60,267 nt of DNA from Brevundimonas sp. (GCF_029946145.1 NZ_JAQSDY010000008.1:1-60267); one strand, 5' to 3'; positions 50,598 through 58,812 are shown, numbered from the stretch's first letter. The notes: generated from the sequence alone by a model not told the origin. Program-made: numbers and translations.

Positions 50598-51374
50598 TTG
50601 CAGATACAGCTCGTCCGCAGCGCCACGATCCGCGTGTCGATGGCGGGCGTCACCCTGCTGATCGATCCGTGGCTCGCGGCGAAGGGCGAGGGGCGAAGCT
50701 ATTCGGGCGACGTCCGCTCGCCCCTCGTCGACCTGCCGATGCCGGTCGAAGCGGTTGTCGACGGGATCGACGCGGTCCTGGTGTCACATCTGCACTCTGA
50801 TCATTTCGACGCCGTCGCGGCGAAGGCGATTCGTCCCGGGACGCCCGTGCTCGCGCCCGCCCGTGACGTGGCAGGTCTGCGGGCCCTCGGCATCGCCGAT
50901 ATCGTCGTCGTGGACGGGTCGGCGGCGGTAGGGTCGGTCGAGATCGTCCTGACGCCCGGCCGGCACGGACCGGACGACGTCCTGGCGGCGATGGGCGAGG
51001 TGTCGGGCTTCCTCCTGCGCGCCCCGGGCGAGCCCTCGCTTTACTGGGTCGGAGACAGCATCCTGTGCGACGAGGTGCGCGACGTCATTCGGTCGGAAAG
51101 GCCGGAAGGGATCGTGGTGCACGCATGCGGCGCGGACTGGCAGGGCTCAGGTCCGCTGGTCATGGATGCCGCCATGGTCCTCGAAACCTTGCGGCTGTCG
51201 CCGTCCGCGACGGTTGTGGCGACGCATCTGGACGCGGTTGATCACGCCACTGTTTCGCGGGCCGATCTTGATCGGGCGGCGGCGGCCGAGGTTGGGGAGC
51301 CGCAGCGCCGGCGGCTGCGGATACCGGCGGACGGGGAGATTCTGGCGTTTCCCGCCGGGGAAGACGGGACCTGA
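50598..51374 (+). CDS. Metallo-beta-lactamase-fold hydrolase
   Basis: A 258-residue MBL-fold protein (UlaG/L-ascorbate-6-phosphate lactonase-like layout). The metal motif is H-L-H-S-D-H-F-D near residue 57, and T-P-G-R-H-G-P and W-V-G-D-S supply later ligands. The start TTG at 50598 is 27 bases after the acnA stop. Substrate unknown. Confidence 0.85.
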   Translation: MQIQLVRSATIRVSMAGVTLLIDPWLAAKGEGRSYSGDVRSPLVDLPMPVEAVVDGIDAVLVSHLHSDHFDAVAAKAIRPGTPVLAPARDVAGLRALGIADIVVVDGSAAVGSVEIVLTPGRHGPDDVLAAMGEVSGFLLRAPGEPSLYWVGDSILCDEVRDVIRSERPEGIVVHACGADWQGSGPLVMDAAMVLETLRLSPSATVVATHLDAVDHATVSRADLDRAAAAEVGEPQRRRLRIPADGEILAFPAGEDGT

Positions 51375-51404
51375 GGCCGAACGGCCGCCGGCCCTCTCCT
51401 CGCC

Positions 51405-51929
51405 TCAGCCCGCCGTCGCGTTGTGCGGGCCGCGATCCCGGGGGTTGCGGCCGAACGCCTGGTCGCAGACGGCGCGGCCAAACTCTTCCGAGACCATCAT
51501 CTGGCGGTCGCCGAGCAGGCCGCCGAGGCGCCCCTGGGCGCTGGTCGCCACGGAGACAGGAAAGCGGCCGACGATGCGGTCGCCATGCGAGGGATCGACG
51601 AACTCCACCGTGCCGGACAGGGTGTGGACGCCGTCGCCGTTCAGCAGGGTTTCCAGCCGGCCGGCGCGCTGTATCCGGTCGAGGTGGATGCGGACGTCGA
51701 CCGGCGCCGTGCCCCACATGCAGCGCCTCAGCTCCTCATGGACCTCGTCGGAGAAGGTGTCGGAGAAATCGTCCTCGGCGTTCAGCCAGTCGGTGGACAG
51801 GGTGATGCTGCCGACCTGCGCCGTTTCCTGGAGGCCCGGGGGCAGGTCGATCGGCGGTCCCCCCTCAATGACGGGAGCGCAGGCCGCGGTGGCGAGCAGG
51901 ACGGTGGCGAGGATGGCGGCGGACTTCAT
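51405..51929 (-). CDS. Putative lipoprotein of unknown function
   Basis: A 174-residue protein with a signal peptide and lipobox L-A-T-A-A-C near residue 17, giving a lipid-anchored Cys. The rest is soluble, with V-R-I-H-L-D-R-I-Q-R-A-G-R-L and a Ser/Gly-rich later part. It is probably anchored in the outer membrane or periplasm. No family was recognised. ATG 51929 gives the signal peptide. The gene is convergent with the MBL gene. Confidence 0.75.
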   Translation of the reverse strand: MKSAAILATVLLATAACAPVIEGGPPIDLPPGLQETAQVGSITLSTDWLNAEDDFSDTFSDEVHEELRRCMWGTAPVDVRIHLDRIQRAGRLETLLNGDGVHTLSGTVEFVDPSHGDRIVGRFPVSVATSAQGRLGGLLGDRQMMVSEEFGRAVCDQAFGRNPRDRGPHNATAG

Positions 51930-52027
51930 TGGGGGCTCCCGGTTTCGCGGCAAGCTTTAGCGTAACGGGCGGTGAACGCCCGATGAACCGGGTTCTCCGG
52001 AAGATTAAATCGCCGTAAGGCGCCGGT

Positions 52028-52897
52028 CTAGCGGCCGAACACCTCGACCCCGATGTCGCCGCCGGGCGTCAGCCAGGCCCGTTTCATGCCCTGGCTGTTG
52101 AAAGGGTGGGCGATGTTCCCGTCGCGGTCGAGGGCGATCAGGCCGCCGTCGCCGCCCATGGCGCCGATCTCGTCGATGACCGCGCGGCCGGCCTCGGCCA
52201 GGGTCTGGCCCGCGCCGACGCGCCAGCTGACCTGGGCGCAGGCGGCGACGCGGATGAAATATTCGCCCTGTCCCGTGCCCGAGACGGCGACCCGGCCGTC
52301 GGCCCAGCTGCCGGCGCCGGGGATGGGGGTGTCGCCGACGCGCCCCGGCATCTTGCCGAACACGCCGGCTGTCGAGGTGGCCGCGGCCAGCCGACCCTGA
52401 TCGTCCAGCACGCAGCAGCCGACGGTGCCGTGGCTGAGCGTCCCCGGCGGGTGATTGTCCTCGCCCTGACCGGCCCGGGTGAACCAGGCCTCCTCGTCGC
52501 CGATCATTTCCAGACCCTGGTCGAGGGCGAACAGGGCCGCGCCCTCGCCGGCCAGCATGACGTGGGGGGTGCGGTCCATGACGGCGCGGGCGGCGACGAC
52601 CGGATTGCGGAAGCCCTGCAGGGCGGCGACGGCGCCGGCCTTGCGGGTCGCCCCATCCATCAGGCTGGCGTCCAGCTCATAGGCGCCGGCCAGATTGGGC
52701 GAGGCGCCGCGACCGGCGACGTAGAGACCGGAGTCCTCCAGCAGCACCGTGGTTTCGACCGCCACGTCCAGCGCCGATGCGCCCGCGTCCAGCCGCGCCT
52801 TCATGGCCTCGACCACCTCGCGCATATGTGCGGTCTCGCGGTCGTAGTTGCGTTCGCGCCGGGCGCCCGCGCCGCCGTGGAGGATGAGGGCCGTCAT
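52028..52897 (-). CDS. iaaA: Isoaspartyl peptidase/L-asparaginase (Ntn hydrolase)
   Basis: A 289-residue precursor of the Ntn type. N-terminal L-I-L-H-G-G-A-G and the autocleavage site S-H-G-T-V-G-C-C mark the family; the Thr becomes the N-terminal nucleophile of the beta subunit. It hydrolyses isoaspartyl dipeptides and asparagine. The ATG at 52897 gives the family start; the longer open frame is antisense to the next gene. Its upstream region is shared with the divergent oxidoreductase. Confidence 0.92.
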   Translation of the reverse strand: MTALILHGGAGARRERNYDRETAHMREVVEAMKARLDAGASALDVAVETTVLLEDSGLYVAGRGASPNLAGAYELDASLMDGATRKAGAVAALQGFRNPVVAARAVMDRTPHVMLAGEGAALFALDQGLEMIGDEEAWFTRAGQGEDNHPPGTLSHGTVGCCVLDDQGRLAAATSTAGVFGKMPGRVGDTPIPGAGSWADGRVAVSGTGQGEYFIRVAACAQVSWRVGAGQTLAEAGRAVIDEIGAMGGDGGLIALDRDGNIAHPFNSQGMKRAWLTPGGDIGVEVFGR

Positions 52898-53002
52898 GAA
52901 GGGTCGTCTCCTGATCGCCTCTTTCAAACGGGCGTGGCGCTGATTAGCCTCAAGCCGACGCGCGCGCCACCGGGGCGGGACGCCTTTGCGAGAGACCTCC
53001 CC

Positions 53003-54004
53003 ATGCGCGCTGTCCTGTCCAAGGCTCCCGGCGGTCCCGAAACCCTGGTGGTCGAGGAGGTCATGGACCCCCGGCCGATGAAGGGCGAGGTCGTGATCGA
53101 GGTGCGGGCCATCGGGGTCAACTTCCCCGACACCCTGATCATCGAGGACCGCTACCAGTTCAAGCCGACGCGGCCCTTCTCGCCCGGCGGCGAGGTGGCG
53201 GGCGTGGTCGAGGCCCTCGGCGAAGGCGTCACCAACGTCCGCAAGGGCGACCGCGTCATCGCCGTGCCCGGCTGGGGCGGCATGGTCGAGCGGCTGGCGG
53301 TCCCGGCGGCTTCGGTGATGAAGATCCCCGACGCCATGGATTTCAACACAGCCGCCGCCCTGGTGATGACCTATGGCACCTCGTACTACGCCCTGAAGGA
53401 CCGGGCCCAGCTGAAGGCGGGCGAGAGCCTGCTGGTGCTGGGGGCGGCCGGCGGCGTGGGCGTCGCGGCGGTCGAACTGGGCAAGGCCATGGGCGCGCAT
53501 GTGATCGCCGCCGCCTCGACCAACGACAAGGTGCAATTCGCGCTGGAGGCGGGGGCCGACAACGGCCTGATCTATCCGTCGGGCGAGATGGACAAGGCGG
53601 CCCAGAAGGAGCTGTCGGGCGAGCTGAAGCTGGCCTCGGGCCGCGACGGGCCGGACGTGGTCTATGACGCCGTCGGCGGCGACTATTGCGAGCCCGCCAT
53701 CCGCTCGATGGACTGGAACGGCCGCTATCTGGTGGTCGGCTTCCCGGCCGGCATTCCCTTGCTGCCGCTGAACCTGACCCTGCTGAAGTCGGTGTCGGTG
53801 ATCGGGGTGTTCTGGGGCGCCGCCGTGATGCGCGACCCCGCCGCCCACGCCGCCAACATGGCCGACCTGCTGCGCTTCTGGGAGGACGGCAGGATCCGCC
53901 CGCGCGTCAGCCAGACCTTCCCGCTGGAGCGCGCCCATGAGGCCATCAAGGCGCTGGGCGACCGCTCGGTGATGGGCAAGGTGGTGGTGACGGTGGAAAA
54001 CTGA
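53003..54004 (+). CDS. NADPH:quinone oxidoreductase-like zinc-independent MDR protein
   Basis: A 333-residue medium-chain reductase. The N-terminal GroES-like domain has R-A-I-G-V-N-F-P-D, and the Rossmann motif is G-A-A-G-G-V-G-V-A-A-V-E-L-G-K. No zinc-ligand cysteines are present, as in quinone oxidoreductases. It would reduce quinones or enones with NADPH. Start ATG 53003. Confidence 0.9.
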   Translation: MRAVLSKAPGGPETLVVEEVMDPRPMKGEVVIEVRAIGVNFPDTLIIEDRYQFKPTRPFSPGGEVAGVVEALGEGVTNVRKGDRVIAVPGWGGMVERLAVPAASVMKIPDAMDFNTAAALVMTYGTSYYALKDRAQLKAGESLLVLGAAGGVGVAAVELGKAMGAHVIAAASTNDKVQFALEAGADNGLIYPSGEMDKAAQKELSGELKLASGRDGPDVVYDAVGGDYCEPAIRSMDWNGRYLVVGFPAGIPLLPLNLTLLKSVSVIGVFWGAAVMRDPAAHAANMADLLRFWEDGRIRPRVSQTFPLERAHEAIKALGDRSVMGKVVVTVEN

Positions 54005-54005
54005 T

Positions 54006-54039
54006 TCCGCTCATCCCCGCCTTCGCGGGGATGAGCGGA
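54006..54039. terminator. Perfect hairpin between convergent genes
   Basis: A perfect 15-base stem, TCCGCTCATCCCCGC with its complement, and a CTTC loop, ends two bases past one stop and six before the other. It shares its arm core with the long palindromic repeats. It may act as a bidirectional terminator, though no T-run is present. Confidence 0.6.
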
Positions 54040-54044
54040 CTGGA

Positions 54045-54455
54045 TCAATCCTCGCGCAGCCGCTCCAGCGCGGACCGGGCCTGGTCCTTGTGCCGGCGTT
54101 TGATATTGGCGCCGAGGGTGGCGATCAGCGCCGCGATCACCGCGGCGTCGTCGGTGAAGCCGATGCCGGCGAAGATGTCGGGAATGGCGTCGAACGGCAG
54201 GACGAAATAGGCCAGCGCCCCGACCATGATCCCCTTGGCCGCCGTCGGCGTCTCGGGATCGCGGGCGGCGAACCAGACCGACAGGGCCTGCCCCGCGAAC
54301 GGAATGCGCGAGGCGGTGCGCCGGATCTTGGGCCAGAAGCCCTTCTGCACCCGCACTTCGTTGACCCGCTGGATCGAGGGCACGAGGGCGCGCGACGGGT
54401 CGAGGGCCTCCTCGGGCGTGATCGGCCCGGTGGCGTGATTGGCTTTGGCGGACAT
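54045..54455 (-). CDS. DUF1232 (YkvA-family) membrane protein
   Basis: A 136-residue protein. The DUF1232 motif is Y-F-V-L-P-F-D-A-I-P-D-I-F-A-G-I-G-F-T-D-D-A-A-V, spanning one or two membrane segments. The N-terminal 60 residues are soluble. Function unknown. ATG 54455 is the best start. It is convergent with the oxidoreductase and divergent from the SDR. Confidence 0.88.
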   Translation of the reverse strand: MSAKANHATGPITPEEALDPSRALVPSIQRVNEVRVQKGFWPKIRRTASRIPFAGQALSVWFAARDPETPTAAKGIMVGALAYFVLPFDAIPDIFAGIGFTDDAAVIAALIATLGANIKRRHKDQARSALERLRED

Positions 54456-54485
54456 GGCGGCTAAACCCCGCGGCGATCTCAAGGT

Positions 54486-57449
54486 TCACACAACATAGGG
54501 GCTGCGGCCATGAAACTCGACAGTTCGATCGCGGCGGTGGTGACGGGCGGGGCCTCGGGCCTGGGCGAAGGCACGGCGCGGGCCATCGCGGCCACGGGCG
54601 CCAGGGTCGCCCTGTTCGACATGAACGCGGAAAAGGGCGAAGCGATCGCGAAGGAGATCGGCGGCGTCTTCTGCCTGGTCGACGTGACCGACGACGCCTC
54701 GGTCGCCGCCGGTTTCGAAAAGGCCCGCGCCGCCCACGGGCAGGAGCGCCTGACCGTCAACTGCGCCGGCATCGCCACCGGCCAGAAGACCGTCAGCCGC
54801 AAGAAGGACACGGGCGAGATCCGCGCCCACGACATGGCCCAGTTCGAACGCACCGTGCGGGTCAATCTGTTCGGCACCTTCCGCGTCCTGTCGCAGTCGG
54901 CGGCCGGGATGGTGACGCTGGAGCCCATGGCGGACGGCGAGCGGGGCCTGATCGTCAACACCGCCTCGGTGGCGGCCCAGGACGGCCAGATCGGCCAGGC
55001 GGCCTATTCCGCGTCCAAGGGCGGCGTCTACGCCATGACCCTGCCGGTCGCGCGCGACCTGGCCCAGGAAGGCGTCCGCTGCAACACCATCCTGCCCGGC
55101 ATCATGTGGACGCCGATGATGGCGGGCATGGACCAGAAGGTCCAGGACGCCCTCGCCGCCGCCATCCCCTTCCCCAGCCGTCTGGGCACGCCCGCGGACT
55201 ATGCCTCGCTGGTGCTGGAACTGGCCCGCAACGTCTATATCAACGGCGAATGCATCCGGCTCGACGGCGCCATCAGATTGGCGCCCCGCTGACGCGAGGA
55301 AGGACGCTAGCGCTCGCGACGCGGTCGCTCGCTGCTTGAGCGCAAGGAAAAGTGCGTTGGGGGCTTGCGAGGGATCGGGCCTTCCCGCTATACGCCCGCC
55401 TCCGACTGAAGTGCGGGCGTAGCTCAGTGGTAGAGCACAACCTTGCCAAGGTTGGGGTCGAGAGTTCGAATCTCTTCGCCCGCTCCAGTCGATTGAAGAG
55501 GCCCGGTCGCCAGATCGGGCCTTTTTCAATTCCGCCCGGGCGGCGTGAGTTTGCCAAGGTTGGGGTCGAGAGTTCGAATCTCTTCGCCCGCTCCAGTCGA
55601 TTGAAGAGGCCCGGTCGCCAGATCGGGCCTTTTTCAATTCCGCCCGGGCGGCGTGAGTTTGCCAAGGTTGGGGTCGAGAGTTCGAATCTCTTCGCCCGCT
55701 CCAGTCGATTGAAGAGGCCCGGTCGCCAGATCGGGCCTTTTTCAATTCCGCCCGGGCGGCGTGAGTTTGCCAAGGTTGGGGTCGAGAGTTCGAATCTCTT
55801 CGCCCGCGCCATCGCGGTTCAAAACTGCGAACTCCGCCAACAGCGGCGTAATTCCCATCATCACTGGACGCCAGCGCCCGCAACAGCTGGGTTCGCGAGC
55901 CGATGATGCGCGCCTCGGTCTTGCTGATGACCTCCACGCGCTGCGTCAGGGCGCGAAGGTGGTCTCGCCGGTAGCCGCTGGTGCGGTCGCGGAGCTTGCG
56001 GCGCGCGGCCGTCGCGAATCGACTGAGAGACTCGGCGGTAATCGTCGGCGCCAGGCGGTCCACCGATGCACTGACCCGCGCGGCGTCGGCTCTGGCCTGG
56101 TCACGAATGCTGGAAAGTTCGGCGACCCGATCTTTTAGGGAAGGATCGTCAGGCGCCAGCATCCCGTTCTCGATGGCTTCATAGAGGCGATTGAGCTTGG
56201 CCTCGGCCTCGGTGGCGCGCTTGCGCATCTCGGCGACGTGCCCGCGCCGCTGATCGGCCCACTCCTCCCGACGATCCAGAAGCTGCTCCATCAACAGCAT
56301 CAGGCGCTCCGGATCGAGCAAGCGGGTTTCAAGGTGGTCGATGACGGCGTCGTCCAGCTTGTCCATCGGGACCGACATGCCGGTGCATCCGGTCGCTCCG
56401 ATCCGGGCCTTGGTGGAACAGGCGTAGTAGCGATACTGGCCGCCTGCGCTCCCCTTCCCCGTCCTCAGGGTCATCGCGCCGCCGCAGGCGCCGCAGAAGC
56501 AGATGCCGGTGAGCAGGTTCGGTCCGCTGGAGACGCGCGGCGGCGTCCACTTCGGATTCCGGGATGTCAGGTGAGCCCTGACGGCGTCGTAGTCCGTTTT
56601 CGATACGATTGGCGGCACGGCCATGATGGCGTGCTCGGACTCCGGCTTCGGCTTCTTGGTCTCGTGGTCGCGGGCATTGAACCGGTGCTCGCCCATGTAG
56701 GTCGACCGGGTCAGGATCTTATGCACGGCGCTGATTCCCCAGCGTCCGCCGTCGCGGGTCCGGATGTTCTGATCGTTCAGGCGCGTGGCGATGGTCTTGA
56801 GCCCCATCGGTCCGCGCTCCCCGTCACCGGTCAGCGCCCAACGGTAGATGGTGCGCACGATCTCGGCCTGGAGCGGATCGATCTCCAGCTTCTTCTTGGT
56901 CTTGGACCCGCGCTGCTCGGCGGCGACGATGCGGTACCCAATCGGCGGGCGGGCGCCGTTCCAGAAGCCTTGCCGGGCGTTCTCTTTCATGGCCCGCAGA
57001 GTGTGCTTGGCGTTCTCCCGGGACTGGTACTCGTCGAAGAGCGACATGATCTGCCGCATCATCATGCTCATGGGATCGTCGCCCAGCTCCTGGGTGATGG
57101 AGACCAGACGCACCCCATTCTTGGCCAGCTTCCGGACATAGAATTCGAACTGGAACTGGTCGCGGAAGAACCGCGAGAAGCTGTGCACCACGACGACGTC
57201 GAAGCCGGGCGGCTTGATCAGGGCCGCCTCGATCATCGACTGGAATGAAGGACGCCGGTCGTCAGTGGCGGTGTTGCCCGGCTCCACATATTCGGCCGCC
57301 GCTTCCCAGCCCTTGGCCTCGCAGTAGGCTTCAAGCTGGCGGCGCTGGTCCGGGATCGACAGGTCGTTGGTCGCCTGCCGGCCGGTTGAAACCCTGAGGT
57401 AGAGGGCGGCGCGGGTCTGGACCCCTGTGTGGCGAGCCGTGTCCGTCAT
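54486..57449 (-). CDS. Large serine recombinase without its own stop, reading through the tRNA array into host DNA
   Basis: The frame begins at ATG 57449. The first 547 codons (57449 to about 55808) are a complete large serine recombinase. They comprise a resolvase domain with Y-L-R-V-S (Ser21), a Recombinase domain, a zinc ribbon with C-F-C-G-A-C-G-G-A-M and a coiled coil, ending V-R-S-F-E-P-R-W-R-G. No stop follows. The frame continues through the tRNA 3'-end copies as a 36-residue repeat (R-R-D-S-N-S-R-P-Q-P-W-Q type), then antisense through the SDR gene to 54486. These last 440 codons are not conserved protein. Related recombinases are known to end inside tRNA-like sequence in this manner. 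Before integration the gene would end differently. It probably integrates the island at tRNA-Gly. Confidence 0.85.
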   Translation of the reverse strand: MTDTARHTGVQTRAALYLRVSTGRQATNDLSIPDQRRQLEAYCEAKGWEAAAEYVEPGNTATDDRRPSFQSMIEAALIKPPGFDVVVVHSFSRFFRDQFQFEFYVRKLAKNGVRLVSITQELGDDPMSMMMRQIMSLFDEYQSRENAKHTLRAMKENARQGFWNGARPPIGYRIVAAEQRGSKTKKKLEIDPLQAEIVRTIYRWALTGDGERGPMGLKTIATRLNDQNIRTRDGGRWGISAVHKILTRSTYMGEHRFNARDHETKKPKPESEHAIMAVPPIVSKTDYDAVRAHLTSRNPKWTPPRVSSGPNLLTGICFCGACGGAMTLRTGKGSAGGQYRYYACSTKARIGATGCTGMSVPMDKLDDAVIDHLETRLLDPERLMLLMEQLLDRREEWADQRRGHVAEMRKRATEAEAKLNRLYEAIENGMLAPDDPSLKDRVAELSSIRDQARADAARVSASVDRLAPTITAESLSRFATAARRKLRDRTSGYRRDHLRALTQRVEVISKTEARIIGSRTQLLRALASSDDGNYAAVGGVRSFEPRWRGRRDSNSRPQPWQTHAARAELKKARSGDRASSIDWSGRRDSNSRPQPWQTHAARAELKKARSGDRASSIDWSGRRDSNSRPQPWQTHAARAELKKARSGDRASSIDWSGRRDSNSRPQPWQGCALPLSYARTSVGGGRIAGRPDPSQAPNALFLALKQRATASRALASFLASAGRQSDGAVEPDAFAVDIDVAGQFQHQRGIVRGRAQTAGEGDGGGEGVLDLLVHARHHRRPHDAGQDGVAADAFLGQVARDRQGHGVDAALGRGIGRLADLAVLGRHRGGVDDQAPLAVRHGLQRHHPGRRLRQDAEGAEQIDPHGAFELGHVVGADLARVLLAADGLLAGGDAGAVDGQALLPVGGAGLFETGGDRGVVGHVDQAEDAADLLRDRFALFRVHVEQGDPGARGRDGPRRAFAQARGPARHHRRDRTVEFHGRSPYVV
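54510..55292 (+). CDS. Short-chain dehydrogenase (3-hydroxyacyl-CoA dehydrogenase type II-like)
   Basis: A 260-residue SDR. The cofactor motif T-G-G-A-S-G-L-G-E-G, N-C-A-G-I-A, and catalytic Y-S-A-S-K with an upstream N-T-A-S-V-A-A-Q are all present. The D-M-N after beta-2 suggests NAD(H). Sequence pattern resembles HSD17B10-type acyl-CoA dehydrogenases. It is the last core gene before the tRNA-Gly and the right island. Confidence 0.92.
   Translation: MKLDSSIAAVVTGGASGLGEGTARAIAATGARVALFDMNAEKGEAIAKEIGGVFCLVDVTDDASVAAGFEKARAAHGQERLTVNCAGIATGQKTVSRKKDTGEIRAHDMAQFERTVRVNLFGTFRVLSQSAAGMVTLEPMADGERGLIVNTASVAAQDGQIGQAAYSASKGGVYAMTLPVARDLAQEGVRCNTILPGIMWTPMMAGMDQKVQDALAAAIPFPSRLGTPADYASLVLELARNVYINGECIRLDGAIRLAPR
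55309..55346. repeat. REP-like element between the SDR and tRNA-Gly
   Basis: GCTAGCGCTCGCGACG, a short hairpin, then CGCTGCTTGAGCGC, of the GCTAnCG...TGAGCGC family. Confidence 0.55.
55413..55487 (+). tRNA. tRNA-Gly, anticodon GCC
   Basis: A 75-base cloverleaf. The acceptor stem GCGGGCG pairs with CGCCCGC, followed by T and an encoded CCA. The D arm is GCTC/GAGC, the anticodon stem CAACC/GGTTG holds loop TTGCCAA with anticodon GCC, and the T arm is GAGAG-TTCGAAT-CTCTT. Its 3' half (from 55443) is repeated three more times downstream, marking it as an integration target. Confidence 0.97.
55443..55811 (+). repeat. Tandem array of tRNA-Gly 3' halves (108-bp period), attachment-site array
   Basis: The 41-base block beginning TTGCCAAGGTTGGGGTCGAG occurs at 55443 (inside the real tRNA), 55551, 55659 and 55767, a period of exactly 108 bases. 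The first three copies continue with TCCAGTCGATTG, a terminator hairpin and the CGCCCGGGCGGCGTGAG linker, identical in all. The fourth changes to GCCATCGC right after CGCCCGC and then enters the recombinase gene. The 3' end of a tRNA gene is a standard attachment site, so the last copy is the likely host/island junction. The island is inferred to begin near 55808. Confidence 0.9.
55500..55526 (+). terminator. Rho-independent terminator of tRNA-Gly, repeated in the array
   Basis: The stem GGCCCGGTC/GATCGGGCC (one G-T pair) with a GCCA loop is followed by TTTTT. Copies recur at +108 and +216. Confidence 0.88.
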
Positions 57450-57461
57450 GTCCTCATCCTC

Positions 57462-57656
57462 TCAGAGGCGCGGACCGAAGACCTCGTCCAGCACCTCACC
57501 AAGCCAAGCCTCCACCGCCCGCACCTCCGCCGGGGTGATCGGCAGGTCCTCGGGCCAGGTGTCGGTGATGCGTATGGGTGAGCGTACCTCGACTCGCCGG
57601 GCTGGCGGAGTCCGGCGCCGCCGCCTCTGCGGCTCCGATGACGGCTGGACGTACAT
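57462..57656 (-). CDS. Small protein upstream of the recombinase
   Basis: A 64-residue protein with an Arg-rich N-terminal half and an acidic C-terminus (P-A-E-V-R-A-V-E-A-W-L-G-E-V-L-D-E-V). It ends 12 bases before the recombinase ATG, so they are likely co-transcribed. It might be a recombination directionality factor, but nothing in it proves that. ATG 57656 is chosen; starts at 57752 or 57770 are possible. Confidence 0.6.
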   Translation of the reverse strand: MYVQPSSEPQRRRRRTPPARRVEVRSPIRITDTWPEDLPITPAEVRAVEAWLGEVLDEVFGPRL

Positions 57657-57938
57657 GGCCGCCAAGCTGGCCACTCTAGAAGCAGGCGCATACTCGTAAG
57701 CTCTCCCTCGCAAATTTCCGGCCCCGCCTTCTCGCAAGGCGGATCGATCCATCGATCCTTGCCGAGCCACCAGCGGGGCCGGACGAGCGGGTCAACGCCT
57801 GCGGCGCCCGTCGCAGCCCGCAGGGCGCGAAGCGGGGTTGAGGCGGTCGGACGGCTCCGCTCCACACCGGGCTTTGAGGGTCGATACGGCAGCGCTTGTC
57901 AGACAATGCCGGCGCAAAGCCTATCCTGCCCTCGACCC
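57657..57938. other. Noncoding stretch between the small ORF and the sigma-like gene
   Basis: About 280 bases of GC-rich sequence with short open frames but no recognisable gene. It probably holds the promoter of the recombinase operon. A direct ATCGAT motif repeat (GATCGATCCATCGATCC) lies near 57740. Confidence 0.35.
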
Positions 57939-58211
57939 TCACTTGCGTTCAGAAGACTGCCGCGCTTCCGCCTCGTCGACCGCGCGGCACAACCGGGCGA
58001 GCGCCTCGGCCAAGCGCGCTTCGGCCAGTGCTTGGTCGATACCGAGATGTGCTGCGATCTCGTCCAGCGGCATGTCCTCGAAGCGATGCAGAACAAAGAC
58101 GTGGCGGCAGTCGGGGGGCAGTTGCCGGATGGCTCGCACTAGGACGCGGTGGTGGTCCGGTTCTGCGGCCCGCCTGGACCCTCGCCAGCATCCGAACCAA
58201 CCAAGGCTCAC
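57939..58211 (-). CDS. Small sigma-70 region 4-like DNA-binding protein
   Basis: A 90-residue protein. Residues about 24-80 form a sigma region 4 helix-turn-helix: A-I-R-Q-L-P-P-D-C-R-H-V-F-V-L-H-R-F, then M-P-L-D-E-I-A-A-H-L-G-I. Region 2 is missing, so it is not a full sigma factor. The GTG at 58211 overlaps the stop of the HEPN-like gene (GTGA), implying translational coupling. It may regulate its own operon or act as partner of the HEPN protein. Confidence 0.7.
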   Translation of the reverse strand: MSLGWFGCWRGSRRAAEPDHHRVLVRAIRQLPPDCRHVFVLHRFEDMPLDEIAAHLGIDQALAEARLAEALARLCRAVDEAEARQSSERK

Positions 58212-58663
58212 GGCCCTGCCCCTTCGTCCATCCCGATGGCCGCCTCGACGACGTCCAGAAGGCCGCTGATCACCCTGACGGCGGCCTCGGGCGGGACCGT
58301 TAGCTCCGGCTCTACCGCACCGGATCGCAAATCCCCTGAGGCGTAGAGCGGTCCAAGGACTGCGGCGAGTTCGGCCAAGCCCTCTGGCACCTCTCGCAGT
58401 CCGGCCAATCGGGCGCACCGGAGGGTCTTTTTCAGATCATGACGCAGACGGATGCGGTTCCAATCGTCGGAGAACCCGCGATGGAGCAGGTAAGCCTTGA
58501 GACCGAGTTCGATTGCGATGGCGGAGGCATAGGCCGATCTTCCCCCTGAGCGATCAACCTCGGTCCAGGCCATGGCATGGAAGGTCCTGGCATTGCGGAC
58601 GAAGGCGACAGCCAGACTTCGCTCGGGAGGGCATGACCTCCACTTACGCGTCTGGAAAAACAT
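58208..58663 (-). CDS. HEPN-domain-like protein
   Basis: A 151-residue helical protein. The helix A-Y-A-S-A-I-A-I-E-L-G-L-K-A-Y-L-L-H-R-G-F resembles HEPN-type proteins. The R-I-R-L-R-H segment fits the R-x4-H motif of HEPN RNases. Many HEPN proteins are toxins, abortive-infection RNases or nucleotidyltransferase partners. The ATG at 58663 is chosen over a GTG at 58681. The stop overlaps the sigma-region-4-like gene by four bases. HEPN assignment is by pattern only. Confidence 0.6.
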   Translation of the reverse strand: MFFQTRKWRSCPPERSLAVAFVRNARTFHAMAWTEVDRSGGRSAYASAIAIELGLKAYLLHRGFSDDWNRIRLRHDLKKTLRCARLAGLREVPEGLAELAAVLGPLYASGDLRSGAVEPELTVPPEAAVRVISGLLDVVEAAIGMDEGAGP

Positions 58664-58812
58664 TTGCTGGTGGCCAGGCACGCGCGATTTCTCCGTGGCG
58701 ACGAAGCGGCGCGCAGTCGGACAGTGTCCGCTGGCGTTTCGGCACGAGGTGCGCGAAAGTGATCACACCGACCCGACAAAGTCAACACGGTGTACTCACA
58801 AAGGAGCACATC

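Noticed and set aside
54486..55807. C-terminal 440 residues of the recombinase frame as a new domain
   Set aside because: They are translations of tRNA 3' ends and of the antisense SDR. The R-D-S-N-S-R-P-type peptide is a familiar artefact of tRNA sequence.
55352..55906. Plus-strand frame through the tRNA array
   Set aside because: It consists of translated tRNA repeats (S-R-V-R-I/S-S-N-L-F-A-R type) and no gene signal is present.
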